Source: Amoeboaphelidium protococcarum (taxonomy: Eukaryota > Aphelidiomycota > Aphelidea). From it: 64,000 nucleotides of DNA. Of the stretch, positions 47,212 to 59,247 are shown piece after piece. Position numbers and translations under genes: made by a program. The notes below the pieces were generated by a model. The model did not search any database, had not been told where the DNA came from, and saw only the letters and a program-made list of their open reading frames with translations. The stretch's first letter is position 1, and the number at the start of each line of letters is the position of its first letter. The stretch is taken from positions 434,001 through 498,000 of the forward strand of contig JALECJ010000256.1 in NCBI GenBank assembly GCA_023515745.1. Direction: 5' to 3'.

Positions 47212-47988
47212 ATGCCTTTGCCATCATAGTTGAGAATTGCAATATCTGGACTGCGCGGTATAGTTTAGTAGAATGTTGCTCATTCTAGGCTGGTGAACAG
47301 CAGCAGCCGTAGTACTAATTAATTGAGAATGTACTCTGATGTCCTCGCTCTGCATCGAGATAGTCCGGAGAATAATGCTGAGGTCAAGTTTGAGTTCAAT
47401 GCTGATAACAAGAAGCGCGCCCAGGATATCATCGCCAAATACCCTGCGCAGTACAAGAAGGCTGCTATTATTCCTCTCCTGGATCTGGCGCAGCGATAAC
47501 ATGATGGCTGGCTCCCACTCGCTGCCATGAACCATGTGGCCGAGATTGTCCAGGTTCCTCCGATGAGGGTGTACGAGGTGGCTTCATTCTACACAATGTT
47601 TAATCGAACCCCGATTGGAAAGTATCACATTCAGCTGTGTACCACTACACCATGTCAGTTGAATGGATCTCAATAGATTCTGGATGTATTGCAGTAGGAA
47701 TTGGGTATAGGGCCGGGTGAGACTACCGCTGATGGAATGTTCACTCTGAATGAGGTGGAATGTGCTGGTGCGTGTGTTAATGCTCCTGTATTCGCAGTCA
47801 ATGATAATTATTATGAGGATCTGACAGCGGAAACTACCAAGATGGTTATTGATGCATTTAGAAAGGGCGAAGGTGAAAAGATAAAGCCTGGTCCAATTAA
47901 TAGCGGTAGAAAGTGTTGTGAACCGAAAGGCAAGTAAACAACCTTGATGGGAGAAGTTCCCATGTACAAAGTCAGAGATGATTTATGA
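47212..47988 (+). CDS. NDUFV2: NADH:ubiquinone oxidoreductase 24-kDa subunit (NDUFV2)
   Basis: 258 aa, no intron, ATG 47212 to TGA 47986-47988. Complex I N-module subunit holding the [2Fe-2S] cluster N1a. A basic, Ser/Gln-rich mitochondrial presequence of about 35 residues leads into [11 protein letters not shown]. Then [38 protein letters not shown] and the cluster cysteines: C-x4-C in LCTTTPC and C-x3-C in [21 protein letters not shown] and the KPGP tail are also conserved. Presence shows the lineage keeps complex I. Confidence 0.95.
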
Positions 47989-48074
47989 TTATCGTGAAGT
48001 TAAGCATAATTATTATACTGTCATCTTTGATGAATAACATGTACTGCGAGTATGACTTTGTCTTTGTAATCAAT

Positions 48075-51000
48075 TCAATCCTGTATTTACAATTCATCAA
48101 TCATTGAGTCAAGTAGCAGCAAAACCAATTTTCGATTATTATCCTTGGACTATAGCTTTTCGAAAATCTTCTTGAATCCCTCGGCCGTCTACTCCCATCC
48201 GAGAATCTTGACAAATGAATCTGGCAAAAGGTGGAGCAACTTATTTCTGGCATCAATTTTGGCACGTAAATCTTCACTGGAGGATCGCTTTAATCTCAGA
48301 TTACTATTGGCAAAATCGTTGTCATTTATACCGAGCAATGATTTTGAATTAGCCATGTTCGTTGTTATGTTACTTTAACGTTCATCTTCTTCCTCATCAT
48401 GAAATATCTAAGTGGAATCATCAACATCGTACGCTGGTTCTACTAACACTTTTAACTAATTATCGCGCAAAGATTAAGCTTAATCTCGCTTCTAACCATC
48501 ATTTTAACCATATACATCACTATTTCCTTGCCTCCTAGGCCAAATCATGTCCAATTTCTCAGTCAAAAAATCAAAAGCCTTCACCAAACAATCTTCGCTT
48601 ATCACGTAATTAAGAGCCTTCTGTATGTGCAATTCTGTGCTGGTAACACTGCGATGTGCAAACACTCCGCGCTTCAACAATAGCAATGCAGCACTTTCTC
48701 TCAGTAAAGCATTACTCTCCTTAAATTAAAAGATATTCAACAACGCCTCACACATTGGCTGCGACAAGGACGTGAATTTAATATAGCTGTAATCATTACT
48801 ACCAGGCAGTTGATCCTCAGCCAACTAGTCAAGATTAGCACTGTGCTGATGAGAGGAAGTCTTAGAGAATACAGAATTGGCTACTGAGCTACCACCGGCA
48901 GAGAGTCCTCTGTTACGATACTCATCTTAATCCGGACTCATTCTTCCTTCACCACCACCACCATGATCATCCATGGAACCAAGCATCAATTCATCTGAAG
49001 CGACGGATGTGGCCCTTTCACTGAATCTGTCAGTACTTAATGCTCTAACAGAGTTTTTGCCTGGAGACAAATCAACATCCTCCTCATAAGGAGATTACAA
49101 CATGTCTTAATTCTGTTCTTGGCCACCCGATGGTTTACTCTGATCAGTATCAGAATAATCATCAATCTACATTGCAATCAACTGACTGCTCCCTTCTTCA
49201 CTGCTACTGCTCACCGCACTAAATCTATCACTGGGAGATGATGAAGAGTTAAAACCAGCAGATACGAGAGGATGATTCTTAGTACTAGATTGAGTGCCCG
49301 ACATCATCCTATTAAGCTACTTAAAAGGTGACACAGAGCGAGTAGATTCAGCCAGGGCTGTTATATGTTCAAACAATGGACGCCTTTCTCTATCTCCGGC
49401 TGTACTCTGACCACCACCACCACCATTAACAGTTTTAGGACTGTTAGGACCAACAAGAAGACTGGCCAACTACTAAGCCGGATTCTTGCGCTAACCAGAA
49501 TTGCTACCAGATCCAGTACTATTGTCTGATTCTAACAACTTCGCCAACTTGGCAGATCGCCTAGCCAATGGACCTTGTCGATGGTATTTGCCTTCATTCA
49601 GGAACTCTCTCAATTCCCTACTCTGACTGATAGCCTCGTCCTCAATAAGAAATTGCAGATACTTGACCACTGCCAAGTATCGCTCCCTATTAAAGTCTTC
49701 AGATCTAATGCGCGGTATGAGATTCTTGTTGTTCAACTCGAGCAGTTTCGATATTCCTTACATGTCCGTAAGCACGTCATACTACTCACGTAACACCTGA
49801 TTTAAACTCACAAAATCACCATATCTTCTTGGCACAATCCAACTTTTAGGAAGCTACAACTAGACATCCGTTCGCACAACATCCAAAAAGTAAACTCCAT
49901 CCCTGGCATTCTGAGATGGAGTAACAGCGACAGACCACTTAACTTTTCTAGTGAAATCATAATCACTCTGATGTCCATCCAATAGATTATCAGAATGTTC
50001 TCTCAACATCTTCCTCTCAGTTAGATCCAACAACTACTTCCGAATCAACTCGGCGCATCTCTTGTAAACTTTGATTCTGAATTGGTATTTTTATTACTGG
50101 ATGTCCTTTTTCATCAAATAGTCAAGCAATGCCAGTTATTTGTTGTAAACGTCAATCTTAATGCTAGCTGGCACCAAATCGCTATCATTAGGCAATTAGG
50201 ACTCGGCATACACAGGAGTAGATGCTCGCATTTAAGACTTGGCAATACCAGAGTTAGGCGTCGGTACACCAGGAGAGAGAAACTTTGGTCGCGGCAATGA
50301 AATAGAAGGTAGAAAATTGTCAAGACTAGGCGCTCGCCACTAATGTCCAACTCTCTTCCCGCTGATGTTATCGAGTGACATTGCAGATGGATTGTTGAGC
50401 AGAGGAGTCATGGGAGACTGAGATTCCAGATCAGGATTTAGAACAACGCGCTTCATAAGCCTTCGCAGAGTGACGATCATATCAGATTTCTCAATGTCCT
50501 CTTCAGTTTGCTTATGTATTAGCGTATTCTCGTCATTAGGAGCAGCAGCTCCATCAATCGCCCCATCAATAGATGAACCACTGACAGGACTAGAATATTA
50601 CACGCTATGACCATATTCATACTCACTACTCTTCATCTTGATATAGTATTCACTCTTAATAAACTGCGACAACTCATTTCGATTTAAATCATCAACTATT
50701 TCATTCTAAGCATCTGTGAGAGACGAGAGATCCAGTTGATTAGACAAATTGGAAGAACTTTACTCCATGCTATGCTGCAGCTACTTCAACCTAAGAATGG
50801 TGGCGGAACGAAGCAACAAATGAATTCCAGGAGAAGATTCAGTATTGCCACCGGAAGTCAAATAAGATTAACACAACTTGAGATAAGCAGACTTCACCTC
50901 CTTCCATAACGTATCATCCATCTCCACATCATCACTAAGGACCATATCAAGCACAGACTGAGCTTCTAACCAAAATTTGACTTTATTCTCAGCACCAGTC

Positions 51001-52154
51001 TCTTGCAAGAACTACAAGAAATAAAACAACTTCTCGCCCTTCTTTTAATGGTAATCCATCAGCACCTTCTTCAACTACTCCTTCTCCTCTGCTGACTAGC
51101 TCACCTCGAAAAGACTTCCACCCACCGAGTTCATACCAGATGTGTCCATATCCTCGCTACTATCGCCACTTTCCAGCACTTTGATCCGCTTCAAGTATTT
51201 ATTCAACGTGATTCCCAGCTGCTTATAATACTTATCGTAGAAGTCGTCTATGGAAAGCATTTTCTTATTCTATACTTCGATGTAGTTAGTCTTCATCTAA
51301 GCAATCTCTATATGAAGATTGTAAATCACTTGCTGAGCATCGATGGTGGACTTGCAGCGCTTAACATTTTTTAATAAAGAGTCCAAATACTTTTAACGAT
51401 CAGCCCAGTCTTTCTAATCTTCGGACGAGGAATAGTTCATATCACCATTGATCTCAGCCTTGCTCAAATATTCTTCATCCGAAAGTGGAAGATATGAATT
51501 CCATAGAGCACCGAGTAACGCTTACAGTCTCTTGGATTAGGAACTAACAATTGCCTACTTTTCGGCAACTTCAACAATAACATCATTGATCACCTGAGGG
51601 GAAGAGTAATGACCAAGCAGGATATTAGTGAATCGCTCCGTAATTGGCTGAAAGCATTTAAGTAATAGAGGATCTTACTAGAACAAGTCCATATTTCTAA
51701 ACAGCTTTCCAAGGATGGACGAGGTATCAAATTCGTCAAAATTATCTAGATACTGATCGTTTTTAAGGTAGTTTAGCAAATGTCTTGATACAGTGTAGTA
51801 CAGCTGCGATACAATCTTTTAAGCACGAAATCTTTCAGTCTGATCTTTAATATGAGAATAGAGGAGGCCACAGCATCTTAAGATAAGAATTTGCTGCATG
51901 GGGTTTGTTACAGAAGTGTTGATCAAATTTTACACTTTAATCCATAGCTCGTCATCCTAAAGCAGACTCAAGTGATCAATTTCTTTCTCACATTCAGCTG
52001 ACAAATCTATAGCAGAGTTGAATATAATAGATTCCCTCTCTTCAAATTAATCCATCGCCACGCGCTATCTAGCCAATTACCTCTGTGCCAAGTATCCCAC
52101 ACCCAGAAACGCCATTACAAGGAAACATAATACATTAAACAGAAACCAAAACAT
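48075..52154 (-). CDS. Mdm1/SNX13-type nexin (TM, RGS, PX, Nexin_C)
   Basis: 1359 aa, one exon, ATG 52152-52154 to TGA 48075-48077. Residues 1-22 form a transmembrane anchor (MFWFLFNVLCFLVMAFLGVG). A helical region in the PXA position follows; near residue 380 an RGS-like stretch FLQETGAENKVKFWLEAQS; at about 720-850 a PX domain (YDFTRKVKWSVAV, WIVPRRYGDFVSLNQVLRE, YLAVVKYLQFLIED). A long Ser/Gly-rich linker leads to Nexin_C (EKLDMIWPRRQ, LLPDSFVKILGWEQTAEGFK, KLVLLLLDSMIDEL). Such proteins tether the ER to vacuole/endosomes or lipid droplets. The PXA match is weak by eye. The frame also stays open to an upstream ATG at about 52400; I prefer the one directly at the TM segment. Confidence 0.8.
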
Positions 52155-52403
52155 TATAATCTCTCCTCTCACTATCTTATAACTAAGTAAGTATACTATG
52201 TGACAATAAAAAGGACAGAAAGACAGAACTATAAACAGAGCTCTACTGAAATTTAAAGTGGTTCCATAGACAGTCAAATAGAAAGACTGCGAGAAAGAGA
52301 AGGAATTCCTGAACAAGAAGAGAAACGAGCGCGTTCTGTCAAGAATCAAAGAGCAATAAAACACATCAGAACGCCTTGTTTCCGTAAATAAAACTTTCAT
52401 AAA

Positions 52404-55400
52404 TCATTCTTCGTACTGGGACAGGTCGAGAGTGAATACTTGACTGGATCTGGCAGCCTGGTCGCGACATATTCCTACCAAAGCCTCGGACTTTTCGTAG
52501 AACGTATTCTTCAATGAGATGACTATGAATTGAAAGTCTTGATTGGCAGCACCCTTAATGTAGTTTGCCACCTTGGACACATTGGCATTATCCAGCGCGG
52601 CGTCGACTTCATCCAAGACAAAGAATGGAGCCGGATGATAAGAGTGGATGGCAAATAGGAGAGCAAGTGCGGCCACGGTCTTCTCGCCGCCACTTAGCTG
52701 TTCCATATCTCTGAATCTTTTCATTGGAGGCATTGCATGGTACTTGACACCATCCAAGTATGGCTCTTCCGTATTTTCCAGAGTAAGATAAGCAGTGCCA
52801 CCAGACATCTGATTGCGGCTCTTGGTCAACTACTTATATATCGTGTCAATACATTCACTGATGTGAGTAAACGCTTTTACGAATAGATCGATACGTCTGC
52901 GACGAACTGCTAGAAATTGATCACGGACCTCCTTGGCTTTGCGTCTAGAGGATTCAAATTCTTCTGCAGTCTCCTTCAATCTGTTCTCAACTCCATCCAT
53001 GCGATCAATTGCCTTCAAGTTTGGCGCCATTCTTTCAATCTCAACACCAATTTCTTTCAAACGGTCCTGCACACTCAATTCAACATCATCAGTTGCATCT
53101 TGTTTCATCTCTGCAGGTAAAGCGCTATAATCAATTTAGATCGACACGACGGACTACTCAGTAGACAACGGCTTAGAAAGTAGAGATTCCATTCCTGGTT
53201 CAATTGACATTGAATCCGTCAGCATTGCGGTGGATCCTTCACGTTCAGTAAGATCCATCGGCACGTTCTCCAACGACCCATTAAGAAGAGGAATATCAAT
53301 TTCCTCAAGTTTGCACTTCTTCAACAAATCATATCTTGATGCAGCTAAAGAATCCAATCGAGTTTCGCAAGTCGTTACATCCTTTAGCATTTGAGTTAGA
53401 TCATTACTACAGGCATTCATGGCATTCTTTAGAACACTTAGCTGATCAAGAAGAGCTTGAGATTGCTTCTTCATATCTGACAGTTGCGCCTTTTCCTTTT
53501 AAATTAGCTACTCACGATCCTTCTTGCCTGCTAGCAAATCTTTACTTTTAAGCTCCAGTTCTTGAAGACGTGTACTTTCCTTTTCAATCTACTCATTAGT
53601 ACTCTCAAGCTTGGAGCTCAATTTCTGCAACTAAATCTCTGAAAAGCTCAGCTCGCTCTGAAGCTTTGTCTTCTAAGACTCAAACTCGACTCTCTTGTCA
53701 GCGATATCTCGATTGACTTTGATGTTATTCTCTTCGTACTCTCGTATATTCTCAATGCCCAAAGACTAACACAATGACTGAAAGGACTCTGCTTCCTTTA
53801 AGATGACAACTGCATTCAGGCGCTCCATCTGATCTTTGATTTTAGCTACAGATGACTCATGCTGTTACAAAGTGCGGACATTCTCGTCAAGACTCTTCTC
53901 TTGCACAGACACTTCATCCATCAGAGCAGCCATCTTGCGCTCATGAATAACCAAATCTTCTTGGACCAACTGCAACTTGCTTTACAACTATACAATCTAG
54001 TTTTTCAAGTCGTCTTCGTGAGCCAGCTTTCTCTTTTACTTTACCAAAGCTTCCAAATCAGACTCATACTTACCGCGAGCCTTGAACAGATTCTCCAGCT
54101 CCTTCTCTTCCCACAAAGAACTTTTATTGCCGGAAGACTGTAAACTACCACCAGTCATCATACCTGATTTGTGGATGATGGAACCATCAATAGTGACAGC
54201 TTTCACGCCATGACCTTGGCGGAAGCACACATCACGAGCCACGTCCAAATTATCACAAATCACGGTATTTCCACACGCATACTCAATGGCTTTAACTATA
54301 CTCATGTCAAAGTTCAACACATCGAAACACAGACGGGTGCCTTTTCCCAGAGATCGAAACTTCTCATCGATAGCCTTAGATTTCACAGAGTCCAAAGGAA
54401 TAAAAGTAGCCAAGCCAACACGCTAATCCTTCAGATACTAAATACATTCCATGGCTATTGCTGAATTATCAACCACAACTGCATCCACGTTCTTACCAAG
54501 AATAACCGTGATTGCCTGTTCATATTTGCGATGAGTTGGCTGAACAAGATCAACCAGACGACCTCTAACACCAGGGAAGATTCGTTTCAGGGAGTTTATG
54601 GAATTCTTGAATCTGGCTGTCCTTTCCATCTCCTTCTGATCGTACTTTGCCTAAGTCAATTTGTTGTAAACATCAGCCAGACGTTCCTCCAACTCCTTCT
54701 CTTGTTGTGTCAACTTCTGTCTCTCCTATTCATTGGCTCTCTGCAAATTGGTCTTTTCAGAATAGGCCTCTGTGAACTCCTACTTCTTTCCTTTTAGATC
54801 TTCAACTTTCTACCTGCAGATTTTCAGTTCATGCTTCAGATCACCAAGACGAGATTCAGCTTGGTGGCCCAATTAATCAACTTGCTGCTGTTGTTCGCAC
54901 TCAACATCGAACTGCAGTTACAGAGTCTCCAGTTCCTAGAGTTCCGTGGCACACATTAAGTCGACTTGTTCGCGAATTTGAGTATACTGTTGCAACTAGT
55001 CCTCAGTGAGATTCATTCCACTCTTTCTTGCATTACGGCGCGTAGACTCTTCAAATCTATCTGCTGCCTTAATAACGGAATTTAACTATTTTTACAATTC
55101 TGCAATGTTGGCATCAAGATTCTTTAGCTCCTCTTCAGACTAACTTTTGGAATCTTGTAGAGTTTTCAGTTTCTTCTGAGAATGCACCAGTTACTCTTTC
55201 AACTTCAACTAGTTGGAAGATTCTCCATTGACATCTGACGATCTTTTGTTGAGAGACTTTTCCAACTTTAAAGATTCCTTGTGCAATTTACCGTGTTCTT
55301 TTCTAGCCTCAAGCAGTTCAGACTCCAATTTAGCGCGCGCTTTTTGCTACTAATTCACCAAAGAAGCCTGCTGGGCCATCTGCTTACTCAATGAAACTTG

Positions 55401-56178
55401 CTCTTTCTCCAAATGGTACAGTTTCCACAGTATTTACAGCTTCAAGAGATGACTCTTCTCATCCTACAACTTTGCGAATCTGTTAGCCTCGTCCAACTAC
55501 TCCTTGTACTGTTTCATCTCAGCATTTATACCACGCTTCTTGTTAAAATTGAATGTAGAATCCTCGATGGCTTTCTCTTACTCAGCCTTCAATCTTTCAT
55601 ATTCTTCCTTATACTCAATGGAGCCACTAATTTACTCGATAAGATTCGTCAAATCTTTGGAGGATTGAGAAGCCAGAGATTCAACGTCGCCTTGAAACAC
55701 CAAAAAGTTACGCGCCTTGGACAGAATATTCAGCTTCTCCAACTCTTCCAAATACTTTTCCATTGACACACTGACACCATATATCTTGTATTCACTTGCA
55801 CCACCATCTGGTTTGATGAGACGTTTAAACTCAATCTGAGAACCATCGTCCAACTGAAACAGGGCAGCAACATAGCACTGATCGACATCACTACCAGCGT
55901 CCGAACCACCACGATAGATCAACTCTTTCAATTAGTAAGATCTCAATTGAGCAGCATTAACACCCAGAACAAAGCTTATAGCATCCATAAGGTTAGATTT
56001 ACCTACAGAAACTGAACAATCACATTGACAATATTATGTTCAAGCGTTATGATCGATTCAACTTACCTGTTCCATTAGGACCAATGATGCAGGTGAACGG
56101 TTTGATGAAGGGCCCAACTACATGATGCCCCTTGTAAGACTTGAAATTATGCACCTCCAATTGAACCAACTTGGTCAT
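52404..56178 (-). CDS. SMC1: Cohesin subunit SMC1
   Basis: 1236 aa from complement(56067..56178) and complement(52404..56002), with a 64-nt intron (GTAAGT...CTGTAG) splitting the Walker A codon run. N-terminal head [20 protein letters not shown] and Walker [21 protein letters not shown]; long coiled coils; a central hinge ([26 protein letters not shown]); C-terminal signature [20 protein letters not shown] and Walker [30 protein letters not shown] and the length (human 1233) mark SMC1 rather than SMC2-4. It forms the cohesin ring with SMC3 and holds sister chromatids. Confidence 0.95.
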
Positions 56179-56384
56179 ATTGTATTATTATCAACAAGGA
56201 GTACAATATTATACGTCAAATAGATTAAAACTGCTGCTATTACAGCAATATATGAAGCAACGCGAGATAGAGATAGAGAGAAGGTGAAAGTGAAACAAAA
56301 CGCGAAATCGGCAATCAGCCAACAAAGTGAAACAAAACTTACACAACACATGTCTGCAATAGGAAAGAGACAACGCCACTTTAT

Positions 56385-56732
56385 TCAATCAGTCAAGAAT
56401 CGGTGTTTCACATCCTTATTGGGATCACTCTGCAGCAATTGCCTCAGCTCGGACTCTAATTCAGCCAGCTATCGATCATTTCCATCACTCCATTTCTGCG
56501 GATAGACGCGTCTCTTCTCTTCCAGTCTCTTGATATCACTCTTTAGCACATCAATCTAATGGGGATTGTATCTTGATTTCAGTATTTTCACAATGGCGCC
56601 TCTATCCACTTTGAATTTATCAGACAGCTCTTAGACAGATAATTATCCACTGGCTCCCTCAGATCTAATCTTCTCCATCATGGCTCTACTCAGTCGACTG
56701 TGTGTGTTTTTACCACTTTATTACTCCAACAT
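56385..56732 (-). CDS. Neugrin/RRG9-like mitochondrial protein
   Basis: 115 aa, ATG 56730-56732 to TGA 56385-56387. The core SRLSRAMMEKIRSEGASGQL, LSDKFKVDRGAIVKILKSRY and NP matches the neugrin/Rrg9 motif (Met-x2-Ile-Arg, then Leu-Ser-x-LA-x2-Phe-x-Val-x4-I-x-(R/K)-ILKS). The family supports mitochondrial ribosome or genome maintenance. Short for the family, and no obvious presequence, so an upstream exon may be missed. Confidence 0.65.
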
Positions 56733-56992
56733 GGTATTCATTTACGAAAATTATCGCGCAAGAATATTTATTCTGATTCTACAATTATTTGAGATATATC
56801 GCATACTATTACTCATACTGATTTTGATGATTATGCACTAGTAAGGTATTATTTAAACAAGATCCCTCGTTTAAAAGAATTCAATGCTTTTCCTGCGCGA
56901 TTTACTGCTTTTCATTCTTACTTCATTTCGCCTTGAAAATTTAAATACAAATTACTGCGACTGGGCCTAAAGATAAGAATTTTACATTAATT

Positions 56993-57736
56993 ATGGCAAA
57001 GGGAACTGTAGATGCTATCGCTCCGTTTATAATCGTTGGCTTGGTGTGTGTTGTTGGATATTATGTTCTGTCTTGGGTTCAGCGCAGAAATTTAGAAGTC
57101 AACATACCGAATGTGAAGTAAGGCTAGTGGGATCCAGTTGTTGCTAATTACACTTGGTCATCATCGGTGAATAATAAACATAAGGAAGAGTATGTTCGCT
57201 TAAAGCAGTTGGCGGAGTAGTAGTAATAATCTTAATAAAATGGTCAATCGCCGGCGACTGCTAGAAATACACTGGCACAGGCTCTGATGCGTAGAACGAT
57301 GCACAATGTTCAGTAGTTGATGGATATGCAGTCGCAAAAGTAATCGCTGAGTCAGTTGGTCAAGTAGGGTCTGATAGGTGAAGATGTTATGCATAGATTC
57401 CAAATGGCTGAACAGGTTCTGAATGAGGATTGTGGCGAGATTGTTCAAGAAGCCAATCAATTGAAGCCTCAGTGGGGTGATAGTATTTTCCAAGACGCTG
57501 CGAAATTGATATAGATTGAGAAGTAGCGGGAGTAGGAGATGTAGATGAAGGAGATGGAGCAAGACATGGCTGAGCGACGAAGACTGGCCTCTGAACTATC
57601 TGAAGAGGATCGCCGTCTGAAAGATGAGAGAGCCAGACAAGCAGCAGAAGAATTGCTTCAACTTGAAGAGTAAGAACGCGCAAAGAGTGGCGGTAATAAG
57701 AAGACCAGTCCTCCCACTGTAAAGAAACGTAAATGA
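56993..57736 (+). CDS. SEC66: SEC66 subunit of the Sec63 translocon complex
   Basis: 247 aa, no intron, ATG 56993 to TGA 57734-57736. One N-terminal membrane span at about residues 9-27 (IAPFIIVGLVCVVGYYVLSW), a basic border QRRN, then the Sec66 core: ALMRRTMHNVQQLMDMQSQK, LVKQGLIGEDVMHRFQMAEQ, QEANQLKPQWGDSIFQDA. A long charged, Gln-rich helix and a basic tail (KKTSPPTVKKRK) follow. In yeast Sec66/Sec71 joins Sec62-Sec63-Sec72 for post-translational import into the ER. The family is essentially fungal, which is one of the better clues to the organism. Converges on ACMSD with 56 bp between stops. Confidence 0.88.
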
Positions 57737-57792
57737 GTACTACATGATCAATATCATTACATAGTTTTGAATAGTATAATTCATAAATCTAA

Positions 57793-58866
57793 TCAATTTT
57801 CGACAAAATCGTCCAGGCTTATACCCAAAAATTTACAAGCGTTTTCTGATAGAATCTTGCGCTTATCAGCATCAGATAAATCTTCCATCTCCTCAACGTC
57901 TTTGCCAGGATGATGCTCACCCAAAACGAATGGAGCATCACTGCCAAGCACGATATTATCAATGCCCATCTTTTTTATCAAAAATCTCAACGTGTCCTTG
58001 TCATGAACCAGGGAATCGACATAGATTTTACCAAGCTATTACACAGGATTCACTTTAGTCATGGTCTAACACAAATCCGGCCTGACGTTAAATCCGTGCT
58101 CAATCCTGCCTAGAGTGCCGACAAAAGATCCGCCACCATGCGCAAAACATACTTTAAGTCGTGGAAACTTATCCAACACGCCGCCCATCAACATGGAACA
58201 AATGGCCACGGTTGTCTCACACGGCATACCAATTAACCATGGGAACCAGTGCTTCTCCATGCGTCCCCTCTACTCCATATCCCACGGGTGAACAAAGATT
58301 GCAGCTCCGAGTTCTTGCGCACATTCCCAGATGGGATAAAGCTCTGGCGCGTCCAGATTCCAGTCATTGATATGAGATGCAATCTGAACACCTTTCAGAC
58401 CAAGCTCTTACATACATCGCTTCAACTCCTGGACGGCTAGCTGAGGAGCCTGCATTGGCAAAGTGCCCAGGCCGACAAACTTCTTTGGATACTCTGCCAC
58501 AATTTATGCAATATGATCATTCAGATAACGCGCCAAGTCAAGAGTGTGCTCCGGCTTAGCCCAGTATCCGAACATTACGGGCACTGTACTAAGGACTTGG
58601 ACATTGACGCCCGTCTGCTGACACGTCTCAATTCTCGCATCTGGTGACCAGCAGTTACAATCAATAGTCCTAAAATTCTTTCCATCCAGCATCATATCTG
58701 CCGTCTTACCATCTTTAGATCGCGAATGGTCCAGCGATATCCATCCTTTGTATCCATACCTCTTTTCCAAATCTGGCCATTGCTTTGGCAGAATATGAGT
58801 ATGCATGTCAATCTTGAAATACTTGCATTCGCTGCTCCCATTCTTCATTTCATTATCAGATGTCAT
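57793..58866 (-). CDS. ACMSD: 2-amino-3-carboxymuconate-6-semialdehyde decarboxylase
   Basis: 357 aa, no intron, ATG 58864-58866 to TGA 57793-57795. Amidohydrolase fold enzyme of the kynurenine pathway that diverts ACMS away from quinolinate/NAD synthesis. Colinear with animal ACMSD: metal-binding [77 protein letters not shown], the His in [19 protein letters not shown], and the catalytic Asp in [16 protein letters not shown]. All expected ligands are visible. Confidence 0.93.
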
Positions 58867-59247
58867 AATTATTACTACAAACTTTATTGCGCCTATTTGA
58901 AATCCAAAATTTGAAGCAAATTGATTTTACTAATTGCAAAGTCAAAGCAATTTCAAGCCTCTGATTGACTGTGGGAATTCTCGAAAATGGAAATCTCGTC
59001 GATCGCTCTGATTGGTCAATTCTCTCATTGATAAATTGCTATGAAGAGCAACCGCGACGCTTAAAGCCAAGCAATAAAGACGATAATGTTCAAGTGTTAT
59101 CAATTCTGTCAAAACAATTCTTTAAATGTAAAAGTTCAATACTACATTCATAAAAATCATCTCATATTTTGATTCACAATCATTCGTCATTCATACCAAC
59201 TCTTCCTCAAAACATAAACGCTAAACACACATACCAGTGTAAACATA
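58867..59247. other. Intergenic, no gene seen
   Basis: 381 bases between the ACMSD start and the HEM/NCKAP1 stop, both on the minus strand. It should hold the ACMSD promoter and the HEM 3' end. Confidence 0.5.

Noticed and set aside
52155-52400. N-terminal extension of the Mdm1-like protein to the ATG near 52400
   Set aside because: Frame is open but the added residues are Phe/Ser-rich and unlike the family; the ATG at 52154 directly starts the membrane anchor.
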